Assembly (NCBI GenBank): GCA_011037195.1
Contig: JAAEAF010004367.1
Coordinates: 1 to 64,000, forward strand
Length of the DNA: 64,000 bases
From: Triatoma infestans
Taxonomy: Eukaryota; Arthropoda; Insecta; Hemiptera; Reduviidae
Direction: 5' to 3'
Part shown: one piece after another, positions 9,856 through 19,281 of the stretch
How the letters are laid out: each line of letters opens with the position of its first letter
How positions within the stretch are numbered: the stretch's first letter is position 1
Translations under genes and position numbers: made by a program
The notes under the pieces: model-generated
Seen by the model: the letters and a program-made list of their open reading frames with translations, nothing else
Databases searched by the model: none
What the model was told of the DNA's origin: nothing

Positions 9856-10183
9856 ATCCTGGATAATGAATGAATTTATTTAATTCATATTAAATAATTT
9901 CATAGTATTTTAATTAGGGCATATCGCAGTTTGGCAATATTTTCTTTTTGTAAAATAATTATGAAAATTATTAGATCTTACAAAAGCAATCCATCAAGTT
10001 ATATGAAGCTCATAATGAAATTTATCAACTTTAAATTTAAATAATTAAAAAGAACACTAAAAAGTCATTGCTTAAAAGTAAAGAAAAAAAAAAAAAAAAA
10101 TGAAACGAAGCAAGACACACTTAAAGACTTTAAGACCATACAACAATACATTACCTAACTAATAATAATGACAAAAATAATAA

Positions 10184-10214
<31 letters not shown>

Positions 10215-11039
10215 ATATATATATAAATATGAAATGAAAATCACGCAACGAGCTGCATGCCTTTCCACTCCCGGCGTGCTATATTTCACAGTGTTGTTTT
10301 ATGTTCTAATGGTCATTGCAGGATGAAAAAAATCAACTACTCATAACAAATATATGGCTGACACTGGTAAGTATTACAAAAATAATACAAATAATGTTAA
10401 AAATTATAAAATTCACTGTATTAAACCTAACAGATCATTTCCTTGTAGAAACTTATAATTAAAAGGCCATTTTAATTTTTTTTTTATTTATCCTGCAGAA
10501 TTATAGTAATTTTTAAAACCCTTTTTTATAACTCCCTTTCTATATATCGTTGTTATTACGTTTATTTATTTTTAATTTTTTTATTTCTTTTTTTTTTTTA
10601 GGTGGGTAAAATATTTTGACTTTTATCTTTACTTAAAAATAAGAAAAAAAATCCTGTATTGCCGATAGATATTATAAAGAACACACATTGCACGGAGTTA
10701 TACCTATATAGTCCTAGCTGCACTTCTCAGTTAGGAAGCTGTCCGAGATGTGCTCGTAGATGTAGCTCATAGATTTGAAGGCAAATGTACTTAGATAACT
10801 GTGATAAGACATCACATCTTTTGAAAGAATAGTTAAGTGATATAACGAGGCCCCCCCCCCCCCCCGGTATTTCACCTTTCCACCTTTCCATAAAATTTTA
10901 AGGGAATCCATCACTGTAACAGGAAGTAAAATAAGCGTATCATATTTTGGGAATTGAGGTTTCAGCAGAAAATGCAAGTTTTGAAGATCCCTGAATACAA
11001 AAAAGAAAAAAAAAAGAAAGATGTGCGAACAAAATATCG
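9856..11039. other. No gene; AT-rich with long A runs
   Basis: Poly(A)/poly(T) tracts (10083-10100, 10188-10212), a C run at 10852-10865, and short low-complexity ORFs. No mobile element or RNA recognised. Confidence 0.5.
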
Positions 11040-11580
11040 CAAGAAGCTCGATCTAAAAAATTATGCTTAATATCAGTGCATATAATAATATGATTTTGGT
11101 TGGTCAAAATTCATCAACCCCAAAGTTTGACTTTACTGCATGTTTTTCTAGGAAAAATGGTTTTCTGCGGCTTTCAGTTTCACTATGAAGTACAACTTCA
11201 GTATAATATATACTATTTTTTTTTTTTTTTAATTTTAGGCGCGTCAATATCTATGGTCATTGGCGCCCGGAGCCTTCTCAGTGCACTGCCGGCCTCCGAC
11301 AGTGTTCTCTCGCTACAGACAACACTGTCCATCACCGGACAGTGAGCTGTAGAGGCTCCTAGGGAGAAAAAATCTAAGAGTAGCACAACAGGACTCGAAC
11401 CCGGGTCCTCCGCGTGGGAGGCCAGTACGCTAACCACTTAGCTATTCCCTTCCCTATAATATATACTACTATCACCTGTATCACTTTAATATGATGATAT
11501 TTAGTACTAGAATTCCAAATTTGAAGAAAATTGGGTAAATGGTTTTGCGACTTCACTGAATCGGGTTTTTTAATTTTTTT
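11040..11580 (-). repeat. Repeat D fragment (minus) split by a SINE
   Basis: 11095-11215 and 11469-11575 match repeat D in reverse (AAAATTCATCAACC..., GAAGTACAACTTCAGTATAA, AATTCCAAATTTGAAGAAAA). The SINE at 11216-11454 separates them, and the TSD shows they were joined before. Confidence 0.6.
11216..11454 (-). repeat. SINE S1, full length, 14-bp TSD
   Basis: TATAATATATACTA at 11202-11215 and 11455-11468 flank the element. The reverse complement starts GGAAGGGAATAGCTAAGTGG (A-box TAGCTAAGTGG), has B-box GGTTCGAGTCC, the S1 body and a poly(A) tail (the T run at 11217-11230). Pol III boxes, A tail and long TSD define a tRNA-derived SINE. ORFs on either strand are incidental. Confidence 0.85.
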
Positions 11581-11656
11581 TTTTTGTGGTTGGTTCCGCA
11601 GTGCTGGAAAGCATCAAAGATATTTTCCGTGATAGCCTGCTTCTTTTTGTGTGGTT

Positions 11657-11694
11657 ATCGATCGGTTTTGGGCGTTCGCCCCACCATCAGGATG
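11657..11694 (-). ncRNA. Hammerhead-like relic, H1
   Basis: Minus strand: CATC, CTGATGG, stem II with an extra G, AAAACCGATC and GATA. A9 and G12 are changed. Inactive by sequence. Confidence 0.4.
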
Positions 11695-12730
11695 TTTTTG
11701 TCAAAACAATGTAATAACATAGACTTGTACAGAGCAAATTTAGTTTATACACAGGTTTTAAAAAGTGTTTTTGTTAGGACCTAACTAGGTTCGTTGATAT
11801 CTGAGTGGGTGAACACATGTTATTATTCACTTTTTAAAAGGCTTGTGTACATTGTTCCTTTTAAAAATGGAAACATCCAACAAGTGGAAATATATAATCA
11901 CGGCTATAGCCATGCAGTCAAGGTTTTCTGATCCTAAAATTTATTTAATTTTTACAAATATTAATTACCAACTTCACAATTATTGAATTATTAAAGATCT
12001 ATTATACGTATAATACTAGTTTTATTAAAGAACCTAATGTGGGGATGGAATACTTGATATTCCTCTCATTTCATTAAACCTAAACCTAATTTTAAAACTA
12101 TATACAAATATTTACATAATTCACTCACATATGATTCACGCTCTAACCTACGAAATCTATTCTCACTAATAAATACATACATGCTAATAAATACCTTCGC
12201 ATAAAATATTAAATTTCTTACACTACAAAAAGTTTCACATCACCACTTGTTGGATGTTTCCATTTATAAAAGGAACAATGTACCAGCCTTTTAAAAAGCG
12301 AATAACAACATAATGTGTTTACCCACTCAAGTATCAACGAACCTAGTTAGATCCAAGTATTCCATCCCCACATTAGGATAACCTATAGGTTCTTTATAAA
12401 ACTAGTCTTATATGTATAATAGATGTATACTTCAATAATTGTGAAGTTGGTAATTAATATTTATGAAAAATTAAATAAATGTTAGGATCCTGCATGGCTA
12501 TAGCCAAAAATATAAAAAAATTTACACATTTCCACTTGTTGGATGTTTCCATTTATAAAAGTAACAATATGCCTTTTAAAAAGCGTATAATAACATGTGT
12601 TTACCCACTCAGGTATCAACAAACCCTCACTTATAACCTAGTTAGGTCTTTTTGTAACACTTTTTAAAACAAGGGTATCAACTAAATTCACTCTGGGTTA
12701 GCCTATGTTATCACACTGTTTTGACAAAAA

Positions 12731-12768
12731 CATCCTGATGATGGGCGACGCCTGATGACCGGTCGATG
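12731..12768 (+). ncRNA. Hammerhead-like relic, H1
   Basis: CATCCTGATGATGGGCGACG, then CCTGATGACCGGTCGATG. CUGAUGA, stem I, stem III and C17 are kept, but GAAA is replaced by GATGA and stem II is shortened. Confidence 0.45.
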
Positions 12769-12984
12769 ACCACAAAGAAGAAGCAGGATATCACGGAAAA
12801 TATCTCTGATGCTTTCCAGCTATGCAGAACCAACCACAAAAAACTACTGTAAATATAATTGGGCAAAAAAAAGTCGTACTTTTGGTGAAACGATTTTCAT
12901 GGGATTCTGTCAATAAATAAATGTCAATAAATAAAATAAATTCTGTTTCATGGAATACTGTCCATAAATAATTGAATATAATGC

Positions 12985-13090
12985 TTCTTTTTGTTGGTTC
13001 TGACCGATTTCGATTAGATTAAGGACGATGGATGATAATTTGAAACCGGGTCAGAACCAATAAAAACAAATCATGCTGCGATGGATAAAA
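12985..13090. repeat. Short H2 inverted pair, degenerate
   Basis: GGTTCTGACCGATTTCGATT on the left and GATGGATGATAATTTGAAAC then CGGGTCAGAACC on the right form an inverted H2 pair with a very short centre. It ends in GCTGCGATGGATAAAAC, the H2 end motif. Confidence 0.6.
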
Positions 13091-13114
13091 CATTAAACAC
13101 ATATATTAATTTTT

Positions 13115-13850
13115 TATTAATATTATATATTATTATATACATTAGAATCTTTTAATATATAGAAACAGCACTCTGTAGGAAAGCATAAACCTCTTCATCC
13201 TTTCCCCAGTAACCACTTAAATGAATTTTCTTAGGAAAACATTTTCAATATAAGTTGTAAGGAGGAGCTTTTTACTTGAAATACTAAGTTTAATGAAAAT
13301 GGTTGGAGCTTTACTGAAAAATCTTTTTATTAAAGTGTTACATTCTGTCGACCCATTTTCATCAAAATCTTATTATTACAGAGCCTAAACGAAATAACTA
13401 GGTTCAGCTTACTGTGATTTTCCACTTTTAAATTATGCTGACCTAACACATGTAGACCAATTTCTAAAGAAAACACTTTTCTGCCTCAGGGGACCACAAA
13501 ACATTACTCCTTTTAATATAATTATAAAAAAAGAAAGTACCATTTTTTTTTGGGAAACTTAATTTGCCCTTAACATTAAATATAAAGGTAGCGAGAAGAC
13601 AATGGAACAACCTGCCAACCCAGACGGCAGATAAAAAAAAAAGGTGATTAAATTATAGCCCACAAGAATGTGGGCTAATATCATTGAACCAAACAAAATA
13701 AAATTTGAAACTTAACGCAACAAATGCGGCATATATATCTAAAATAATTTGTGGGGGGAGGGAATGCTACAAATAAAAGTGGTAGGTTTATTTCTGTGTA
13801 GTTAGCGTATCAAGTTTAAAAGAAATCGTTTTATTATTACTATATCTTAT
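13115..13850 (-). repeat. Repeat D, minus strand, diverged
   Basis: Contains reverse-strand D landmarks: AAAGCATAAACCTC, CCACTTAAATGAATTTTC and TCAAGTTTAAAAGAAATCGT. Similar to 16055-16487 and 29520-30036. No ORF. Confidence 0.55.
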
Positions 13851-13854
13851 TATT

Positions 13855-14520
13855 ATTATTGAAAACCGGGTGCCTATTGGCTTGGGAGCTAAGCCTATAT
13901 AAAGCCCAAGTCATCCCCCTAAATAATCTCCACCGGTAGTTTACCGGTCAATCTGCAATATCCCAAGACATCTTTCAACCCCAACTCACCCAGGCAATTT
14001 CGCGAGAGTGGAGCCCTCCCAAGTACACGAAACCTAGTACCAGCAAAACGGGGACACTAACATAAGTAGTGGTATACCGTTTTCCTAACTCCATCATCAT
14101 AGTTCTGACATATGGGACTAGACGTCCTACGTATATTATACATATGACTAGACACCCATGTATGTCCAGTCACTACATCCACCAAGGTCCTCAGTCCTAT
14201 CCTACTAAGGGACAGGAGGTAATCTAAAATCCCATGCTTGGTTCCTTGGATGAACCTTTTAGCCTGGGACACCCCTGCGTGTCCTCCCAGCATTTTTCCA
14301 AAACGCTGGTCTCCCAAAGTCTGATCTGATTATCACAAAACCTCTTAGTAACTGACGGCAAGGGCTGCATCGGGACTGCAAAATGCTAAACAGGATCCCT
14401 TCTTAGCCAGCCGATCCGCCCTCTCATTGCCCTCTATTTCTGCATATCCGGGTACCCAATAGAGCTGCTTCTTTCCCCTCCGAGCTAAGGCGTTGAGCCT
14501 TCTCCTAGAACCTATATTTG
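13855..14520 (-). pseudogene. LINE A ORF2 C-terminus with (TAA)n tail
   Basis: In the antisense direction: an RNase H block (QLYWVPGYAEIEGNERADRL, about 14420-14490), then GDQRFGKMLGGHAGVSQAKR, the tether motif TGHTWVSSHMYNIRRT, and a knuckle SPICQNYDDGVRKTVYHYLC in which the usual CxxC spacing is altered by C-to-Y. The 3' end is an AAT-type repeat (plus strand 13846-13860 TATTATTATTATTG). TAA-type tails are typical of I-clade LINEs. 5'-truncated and interrupted by stops. The same family recurs at 14905, 21287, 27725 and 62405. Confidence 0.75.
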
Positions 14521-14895
14521 TAAAAAAAAAATTGTATATAAAGAAGATTCAGCGTTGAAACTTATTTCATTCGAGAGATTTGCCCTTCCAACCAATATCT
14601 ATTACTGTGATTTCCATTCATGCCTATAACATCTTATACTAAATTAAGTAGGTACAATATGCATTGAATACTGTATATTGTAAGGATTTGCTTAAGACAA
14701 GAGGAACGCTCGACACCAATCCTAACAAGACTCTCTAATTATGGATAAAGGATTAAAAATAAAACAAAAAATTAACGAATCAATTCCACTATTTCAAACA
14801 TATTTTTTTTAAGAAGACAACGCCGCAGATATGTGACACAATTCTTCCAGAAGCCAAGGCCCGTTGATTTTGTTTTCGTTCTAATTTTAACCAAA
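14521..14895. repeat. Non-LINE segment co-duplicated with LINE A
   Basis: This 375-bp block follows LINE A at exactly the same junction (CCTATATTTGTAAAAAAAAA) as 21955-22345. The two copies are highly similar up to TTCGTTCTAATTTTAA. It has no coding potential. It is either part of a chimeric retrosequence or of a larger duplication. Confidence 0.65.
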
Positions 14896-14904
14896 CACGA
14901 GTCT

Positions 14905-15271
14905 ACCAAGTACACGAAACCTAGTACCTGCGAAACTGGGGACAGTGACATAAGTAGTGGTACACCGTCTCCCTAACTCCATCATCACGGTTCTGACATA
15001 TGGGACTAGACGTCCACGGTCCTTACGGACGTCACAGTCACTACACCCACCACGGTTTTTAATCCTGTCCTATTAAGGGACAGAAGGTAATCTGAAACCC
15101 CCTGCTTGGTTCCTTGGATGAATCTTTTAGCCTGGAGGTACCCCTGCGTGTCCTTCCAGCATTTCTCCAAAACTCTCGTCTCCCAAAGTCTAATCTGACT
15201 ATCAGAAAACTTCTTAGTGACGGCAAAGGCTGGTTCGGGACCGTAAAAAGGTAAAGAGGATCCCTCCCTTG
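14905..15271 (-). pseudogene. LINE A ORF2 C-terminus, part 1
   Basis: Antisense to plus-strand blocks shared with the other LINE A copies, without the extreme 3' tail. The frame at 15059-15295 is a shadow in another frame. It is split from its continuation at 15834-15945 by the LTR insertion at 15272-15829. Uninterrupted copies read straight through the junction (for example 21830-21850). Confidence 0.7.
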
Positions 15272-15829
15272 TGTAACGGCAAGAGAGAGAGCCAAGCCCG
15301 ACCGAGAGAAAAACAGACTCTCTCTGGTACTCTCTGACTTAAGCAGGCTAGAGTGTGGAACGTGTATATAAGCCAGTAAGAGATCTAGACATCGATCAAT
15401 CTGTCAGACTCAACCATATACATCACATCGTGTCATATCTATACTCCCACCTTTTATTCTATAAAATCAAATATAATGGAGTTGATGAGGAGAGAAATTG
15501 GGATTGATTAATTAAACGAGATCTGAAGACACTGTTATAATATGTTTATAAGCTTACACAAACTGCACTGGACTTGTAATGATTTTATAGAATAAAGGGT
15601 TAGAGTAGAGATATGACACGATGATATGACACGATGTGATGTATATGGTTGAGTCTGATAGATTGATCGATGTCTAGATCTCTTACTGGCTTATATACAG
15701 GTTCCCCACTCTAGCCTGTTTAAGTCAGAGAGTAACAGAGAGAGTCTGTTTTTCTCTCTCTCTTGCCGTTACATCAGAGTCTGTTTTTCTATCGGTCGGG
15801 CTTGGCTCTCTCTCTCTCTTGTCGTTACA
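15272..15829. mobile_element. Inverted LTR pair (L5) in LINE A, 4-bp TSD CTTG
   Basis: CTTG at 15268-15271 and 15830-15833 flank the insertion. It starts TGTAACGGCAAGAGAGAGAG and ends with the inverse (TTGTCGTTACA). The right part, 15472-15829, is a complete LTR on the minus strand (TGTAAC...CCATTATA) with a TATATAAG box. The left part, 15272-15469, is the first 200 bp of the same LTR on the plus strand. So two LTRs face each other, the left one truncated, with no internal coding region. A related single LTR fragment lies at 37966-38195. Confidence 0.8.
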
Positions 15830-15833
15830 CTTG

Positions 15834-15950
15834 CCAGCCGATCCGCCTACCTGCGCTCTATTCCTGCATGTCCAGGTACCCAATAAAGTTTGCACCTTAG
15901 CCCTCCTTAGCTAAGGCGTTAAGCCTTCTCCTATATTCTCCTACCAATTT
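15834..15950 (-). pseudogene. LINE A ORF2, part 2 (RNase H)
   Basis: Continuation of the LINE A copy beyond the LTR insertion. It carries the reverse of GCCAGCCGATCCGCC through TCCAGGTACCCAATA, the RNase H VPG...ADRLA region. Confidence 0.65.
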
Positions 15951-16054
15951 CGAACTTCAACATGGCTTGCTCAAAGCCCATCAATCGTTTTAGAAAATTT
16001 TCCAGAGAATTCAAAAAAAAAAGAAACTAAAAAAAAACAAAAACAAAAAACCTG

Positions 16055-16487
16055 TACTGTAAAGTGGAACTTCAAATATTCAGAATTTCTTCAAAATTGG
16101 GATTCTAATAATACTTCTAATGGTTGTTAATATTATAGAGGTAGCATAGCCATATAATTGTATTGAAGTGGTACTTTAGAGGAAAGCATAACCGTTACTG
16201 TTCCCCCAGAAACCCCCCAAAAAATCAATTTTCCCAAGATTATTTTTAAATTAAAACTTAATAGTATACAAGAAGTTTTAAGAAATCGTTGAAGCCTTTT
16301 TTTTTTGTGGAAGTTGCGGAAAACTAGAACAAAATAAAACGCTCAATAAAGTTGTACTTCCGATTCATGGATTTTGCCCAAAACCTTCCTGTCAGATGGA
16401 GTGGTAGCTAAATGGGAATATTAAGTTTGAGCTACCGTGATCTTTCGTCTTTGTGATATTTTGTTCACACTCAGACACACACACATA
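16055..16487 (-). repeat. Repeat D, minus strand
   Basis: D landmarks in reverse: GGAAAGCATAACCGTTACTG, TTAAGAAATCGTTGAAGCC, GTACTTCCGATTCATGGATT and TTAAGTTTGAGCTACCGTGA. It ends at the TA target of the fold-back element at 16490. Confidence 0.6.
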
Positions 16488-16489
16488 TA

Positions 16490-17370
16490 CAGGGTGTCCC
16501 AAGGTATATGGATAACGACTTTTTCTCGGAAACTAAGATAGCTAGAAAAAAAAACTAAAAAATACGTGTCCCCTTAGTTTTTTGTTTCAAATCCAAATTT
16601 AATTTGTAAATTTGTTTCGGTGCTTCCAGAAGCGAGATACAGGCACCAACTTCATTTTTTCAAATGGGGAGGTGCGGTTTTTATTTAAGAACTAGAGATT
16701 CCTGTATTTTTTGTAAGAAAAATTTACTTGAACGGTTTTTTTTGTTTTGTGAGCGATTGAAAACATGATTCCTATAAGAAATTTCAAAATGATATTATTA
16801 GCGGTTTTTTTGATTGAATAAGAAGAAAGTATATTTTATTATAAAATTTACTCCCATTAATTACAGATCTTGCTCGAAATGGCCTCCACCATTAGAGATA
16901 TATTTCTTGGTCGTAAGGTACAATTGGCAGGAAAAAGCATATGTATGCATCTCTAATGGTGGGGGGCCAGTTCGAGCAAGATCTGTAATTAATGAGGAGT
17001 AAAATTTATAATAAAATAGTACTTTTCTTCTTATTCAATCAAAAAACCGTTATAATATATTTTGAAATTTCTTATAAGAATCATGTTTTCATTCATAACT
17101 TGTAAAAATCGCTCAAAGAACAAAAAAAAAAACCGTTCAAGTAAATTTTTCTTACAAAAAAATAGAGGAATCTATTTCTTAAATAAAAACCACGATTTGA
17201 AAAAAATGAAGTTGGTGCCTGTATCTCGCTTCTCGAAGCACCAAAACAAATTTGCAAATTAAATTTGGATTTCTAACAAAAAAACTACGGGGCACGTATT
17301 TTTTAGTTTTTTTTCTAGCTATCTTAGTTTCCGAGAAAAAGTCGTTATCCATATACCTTGGGACACCCTG
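16490..17370. mobile_element. Fold-back DNA transposon, TA target, CAGGGTGTCCC ends
   Basis: The element starts CAGGGTGTCCCAAGGTATAT and ends with the inverse, flanked by TA (16488-16489 and 17371-17372). The two halves are inverted copies of each other for roughly 430 bp, meeting near 16890-16950 (CCACCATTAGAGATATATTT and its inverse). No transposase is present. TA targets and these ends are common to Tc1/mariner-superfamily non-autonomous elements in insects. Short ORFs in the arms are incidental. Confidence 0.8.
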
Positions 17371-17389
17371 TATATATATATATATATAC

Positions 17390-18678
17390 ATATAACTCTT
17401 AAACGAAGAAAGATATCAAAAAAAGTGTACATAACGTTTGTTGAAGTATTTGCGCTCTAGTTTATGACGGTGTTAATGTTATTTGATTTTATTGCCTCCT
17501 TACACCTGAAATCGGTGATTGAAAGTCGCGATTTCCTTTTGACCCCCCACTTTTTACTACTGTATTGAAAACGACTAAAAAAAGTGAAGAATAATGCCGT
17601 TAATTTCACTTCAATCTTTCAAACCGTTGCCGAGATTTCCAATCATAAAGATTAAATTTTCGTCGTTTTTTTTTTTTCCTATTTCTCTGTTTCATAAACT
17701 AAAATTAAAAGCGGATTTTCTTATTAATTTCTAATAAATAAGTGAGTTCAAATGGTGACAACACTTAAAACCTATTATAGAACCATAAGGGACTTAAAAA
17801 TCAGGTAAAACATCATTAAAACAAAAAAATATTCCAGTTTATTTACAAAAAATCTATAAAAAAAAATATCTGGCGATTTGGAAGGCCAGCTTATCGGTCC
17901 CTGCCTGCCGATCCAGCGGCTACTGAACATCTCATTCACTTTTCTCCTCGCCAGATTGCCAGATTTAATCCCTCTTGAATTTTTTCTTTGGGGATATCTC
18001 AATGAAAAAATTTATATCAGGGTACCAACAACTCCAGAAGCACTTAGTGAAGACTTAATCCAAACCTGCTTAGCAATTCTGGCAGACATGATACGATTAG
18101 CAACTTCATCTGTTGGGCAGCGACTGTGCTTGTGTCGTTTAAGCCGAGGAGGTCATTTTTGAATAAATAGGAAATATTTCTTTTTATACATTTTTGTAAA
18201 TATACTGGAATATTGTTTTGTTTTAATGATGTTTTACCTGATTTTTAAGTCCCTTATGGTTCTAAAATGGGTTTTAAGTGTTGTCACCTTTTTGAACTCT
18301 CTTATTTATTAGAAATTAATAAGAAAATCCGCTTTTAATTTTAGTTTATAAAACAAAGAAATAGGAAAAAAACGACGAAGATTTAATCTTTATGATTGAA
18401 TATCTCGGCAACAGTTTGAAATATTGAAGTGAAATTAACGGCATTATTCTTCACTTTTTTAGTCGTTTTCAATACAATAGTAAAAAGTGGGGGGGTCAAA
18501 AAGAAATCTCGACTTTCAATCACCGATTTCAGGTGTAAGGAGGCAATAAAATCAAATAACATTAACACCATCATAAACTAGAGCGCAAATACTTCAACAA
18601 ATGTTATGTTCACATTTTTGATATCTTTCTTCGTTAAAGAGTTATTTCAAAAGTGGCTGGTTTAAATGGGACACCCTG
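17390..18678. mobile_element. Fold-back DNA transposon with transposase remnants
   Basis: Left (from about 17392) and right (to 18678) are inverted repeats of about 480 bp. The right end is GGGACACCCTG followed by TA. The left end lacks the matching 30-35 bp, perhaps lost where it meets the neighbouring element ending at 17370. The centre holds two opposing transposase remnants. Confidence 0.75.
17868..18165 (+). pseudogene. Tc1/mariner-superfamily (DDE_3-type) transposase C-terminus, split by inversion
   Basis: The plus strand from about 17945 encodes LPDLIPLEFFLWGYLNEKIY, then TTPEALSEDLIQTCLAIL and ends GGHF before a stop at 18160. This is the C-terminal part of insect transposases of the form SPDLxPxDFFLWGxLK. 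The residues just before it are encoded on the opposite strand at 17868-17940: SSRWIGRQGPISWPSKSPD. The two pieces overlap at the SPD motif (the last catalytic Asp region) and point away from a centre near 17942. The remnant therefore is a palindrome made of two 3' halves, one with its C-terminal coding part deleted. Confidence 0.7.
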
Positions 18679-18755
18679 TATATAGATGTGATTGGTTCCA
18701 TAGAGCTGGAAAGCATCAGAGATATTTTCCGTGATAGCCTGCTTCTTTTTGTGGT

Positions 18756-18785
18756 CATCGACCGGTTTCGGGCCATCATCAGGAT
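18756..18785 (-). ncRNA. Hammerhead-like relic, H1, stem II deleted
   Basis: Minus strand: CTGATGATGGCCCGAAACCG, then GTCGATG. All conserved core bases remain but stem II has collapsed to a few bases, so it cannot fold normally. Confidence 0.45.
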
Positions 18786-19191
18786 TTTTTTTTTTTTGTC
18801 AAAACTGTATGATAACATTGTACAGAGCAAATTAATTTGGTACACTGGTTTTAAAATGTGTTTTTGTTAGGATCTAAACTAGGTTAAGTGGGGGTTCGTT
18901 GAAAATACCAGTGGTTTTTTTTTTTGCTTTTTAATAGGCACATTGTTCCTTTTAAAAATTTATGTTACACATCAACATTTATCGGATGTTTACATTTTTA
19001 AATAGGAACAATGTGCCTTTTAAAAGGCAAAAAACAAGTTGTTTTTTTTGCCCACTCAGGTATCATCCTCAACGAACCCTCTAGTTAGGTCCTATTAAAA
19101 AAAAAAAAAAAAAAAAATAAGTATTAAAGCCAATGTGTCAACTAAATTCGCTCTGTGCAAGTCCTATGTTATTACACTGTTTTGACAAAAT

Positions 19192-19229
19192 CATTCTGTT
19201 GATGGAAGAACACCCGAAACCGGTCGATG
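19192..19229 (+). ncRNA. Hammerhead-like core, H1, one core change
   Basis: CATT, CTGTTGA, a weak stem II (GGAAGAACACCC), GAAACCGGTC and GATG. A6 is changed to T in CUGANGA. The rest is conserved. Confidence 0.45.
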
Positions 19230-19281
19230 ACCACAAAAAGAAGCAGGCTATCAACCTGAAAATATCTCTGATCTATATAGA

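Larger units (their letters stand above)
11585..12838. mobile_element. Large H1 fold-back, about 1.25 kb
   Basis: The left end GTGGTTGGTTCCGCAGTGCT and right end CAGAACCAACCACAA are inverted. Each end bears an H1 core. Inside, the arms continue for hundreds of bases: TAGGACCTAACTAGGTTCGT, GGAACAATGTAC-type and TAATTACCAACTTCACAATT blocks each recur inverted. The right half also contains a direct repeat of CCACTTGTTGGATGTTTCC (12245 and 12532). No protein is encoded. This is the long form of the H1 pair, also seen at 18687-19273 and 42605-43030. Confidence 0.75.
18687..19273. mobile_element. H1 long inverted pair, 8-bp TSD TATATAGA
   Basis: TATATAGA occurs at 18679-18686 and 19274-19281. The left arm starts TGATTGGTTCCATAGAGC and the right arm ends at GAAAATATCTCTGATC. 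The arms contain the GGATCTAAACTAGGTT / CTAGTTAGGTCC and AGGAACAATGTGCC-type blocks seen at 11585-12838, and a pure A run at 19096-19117. No coding sequence. Confidence 0.7.

Noticed and set aside
10714..10977. 87-codon minus ORF with a poly-Gly run
   Set aside because: Created by the C run at 10852-10865; no domain or second copy.
5800..13090. CRISPR-like array of spaced repeats
   Set aside because: The repeats are inverted pairs of 160 bp or more with irregular spacing in a eukaryotic context, with TSDs. Not a CRISPR array.
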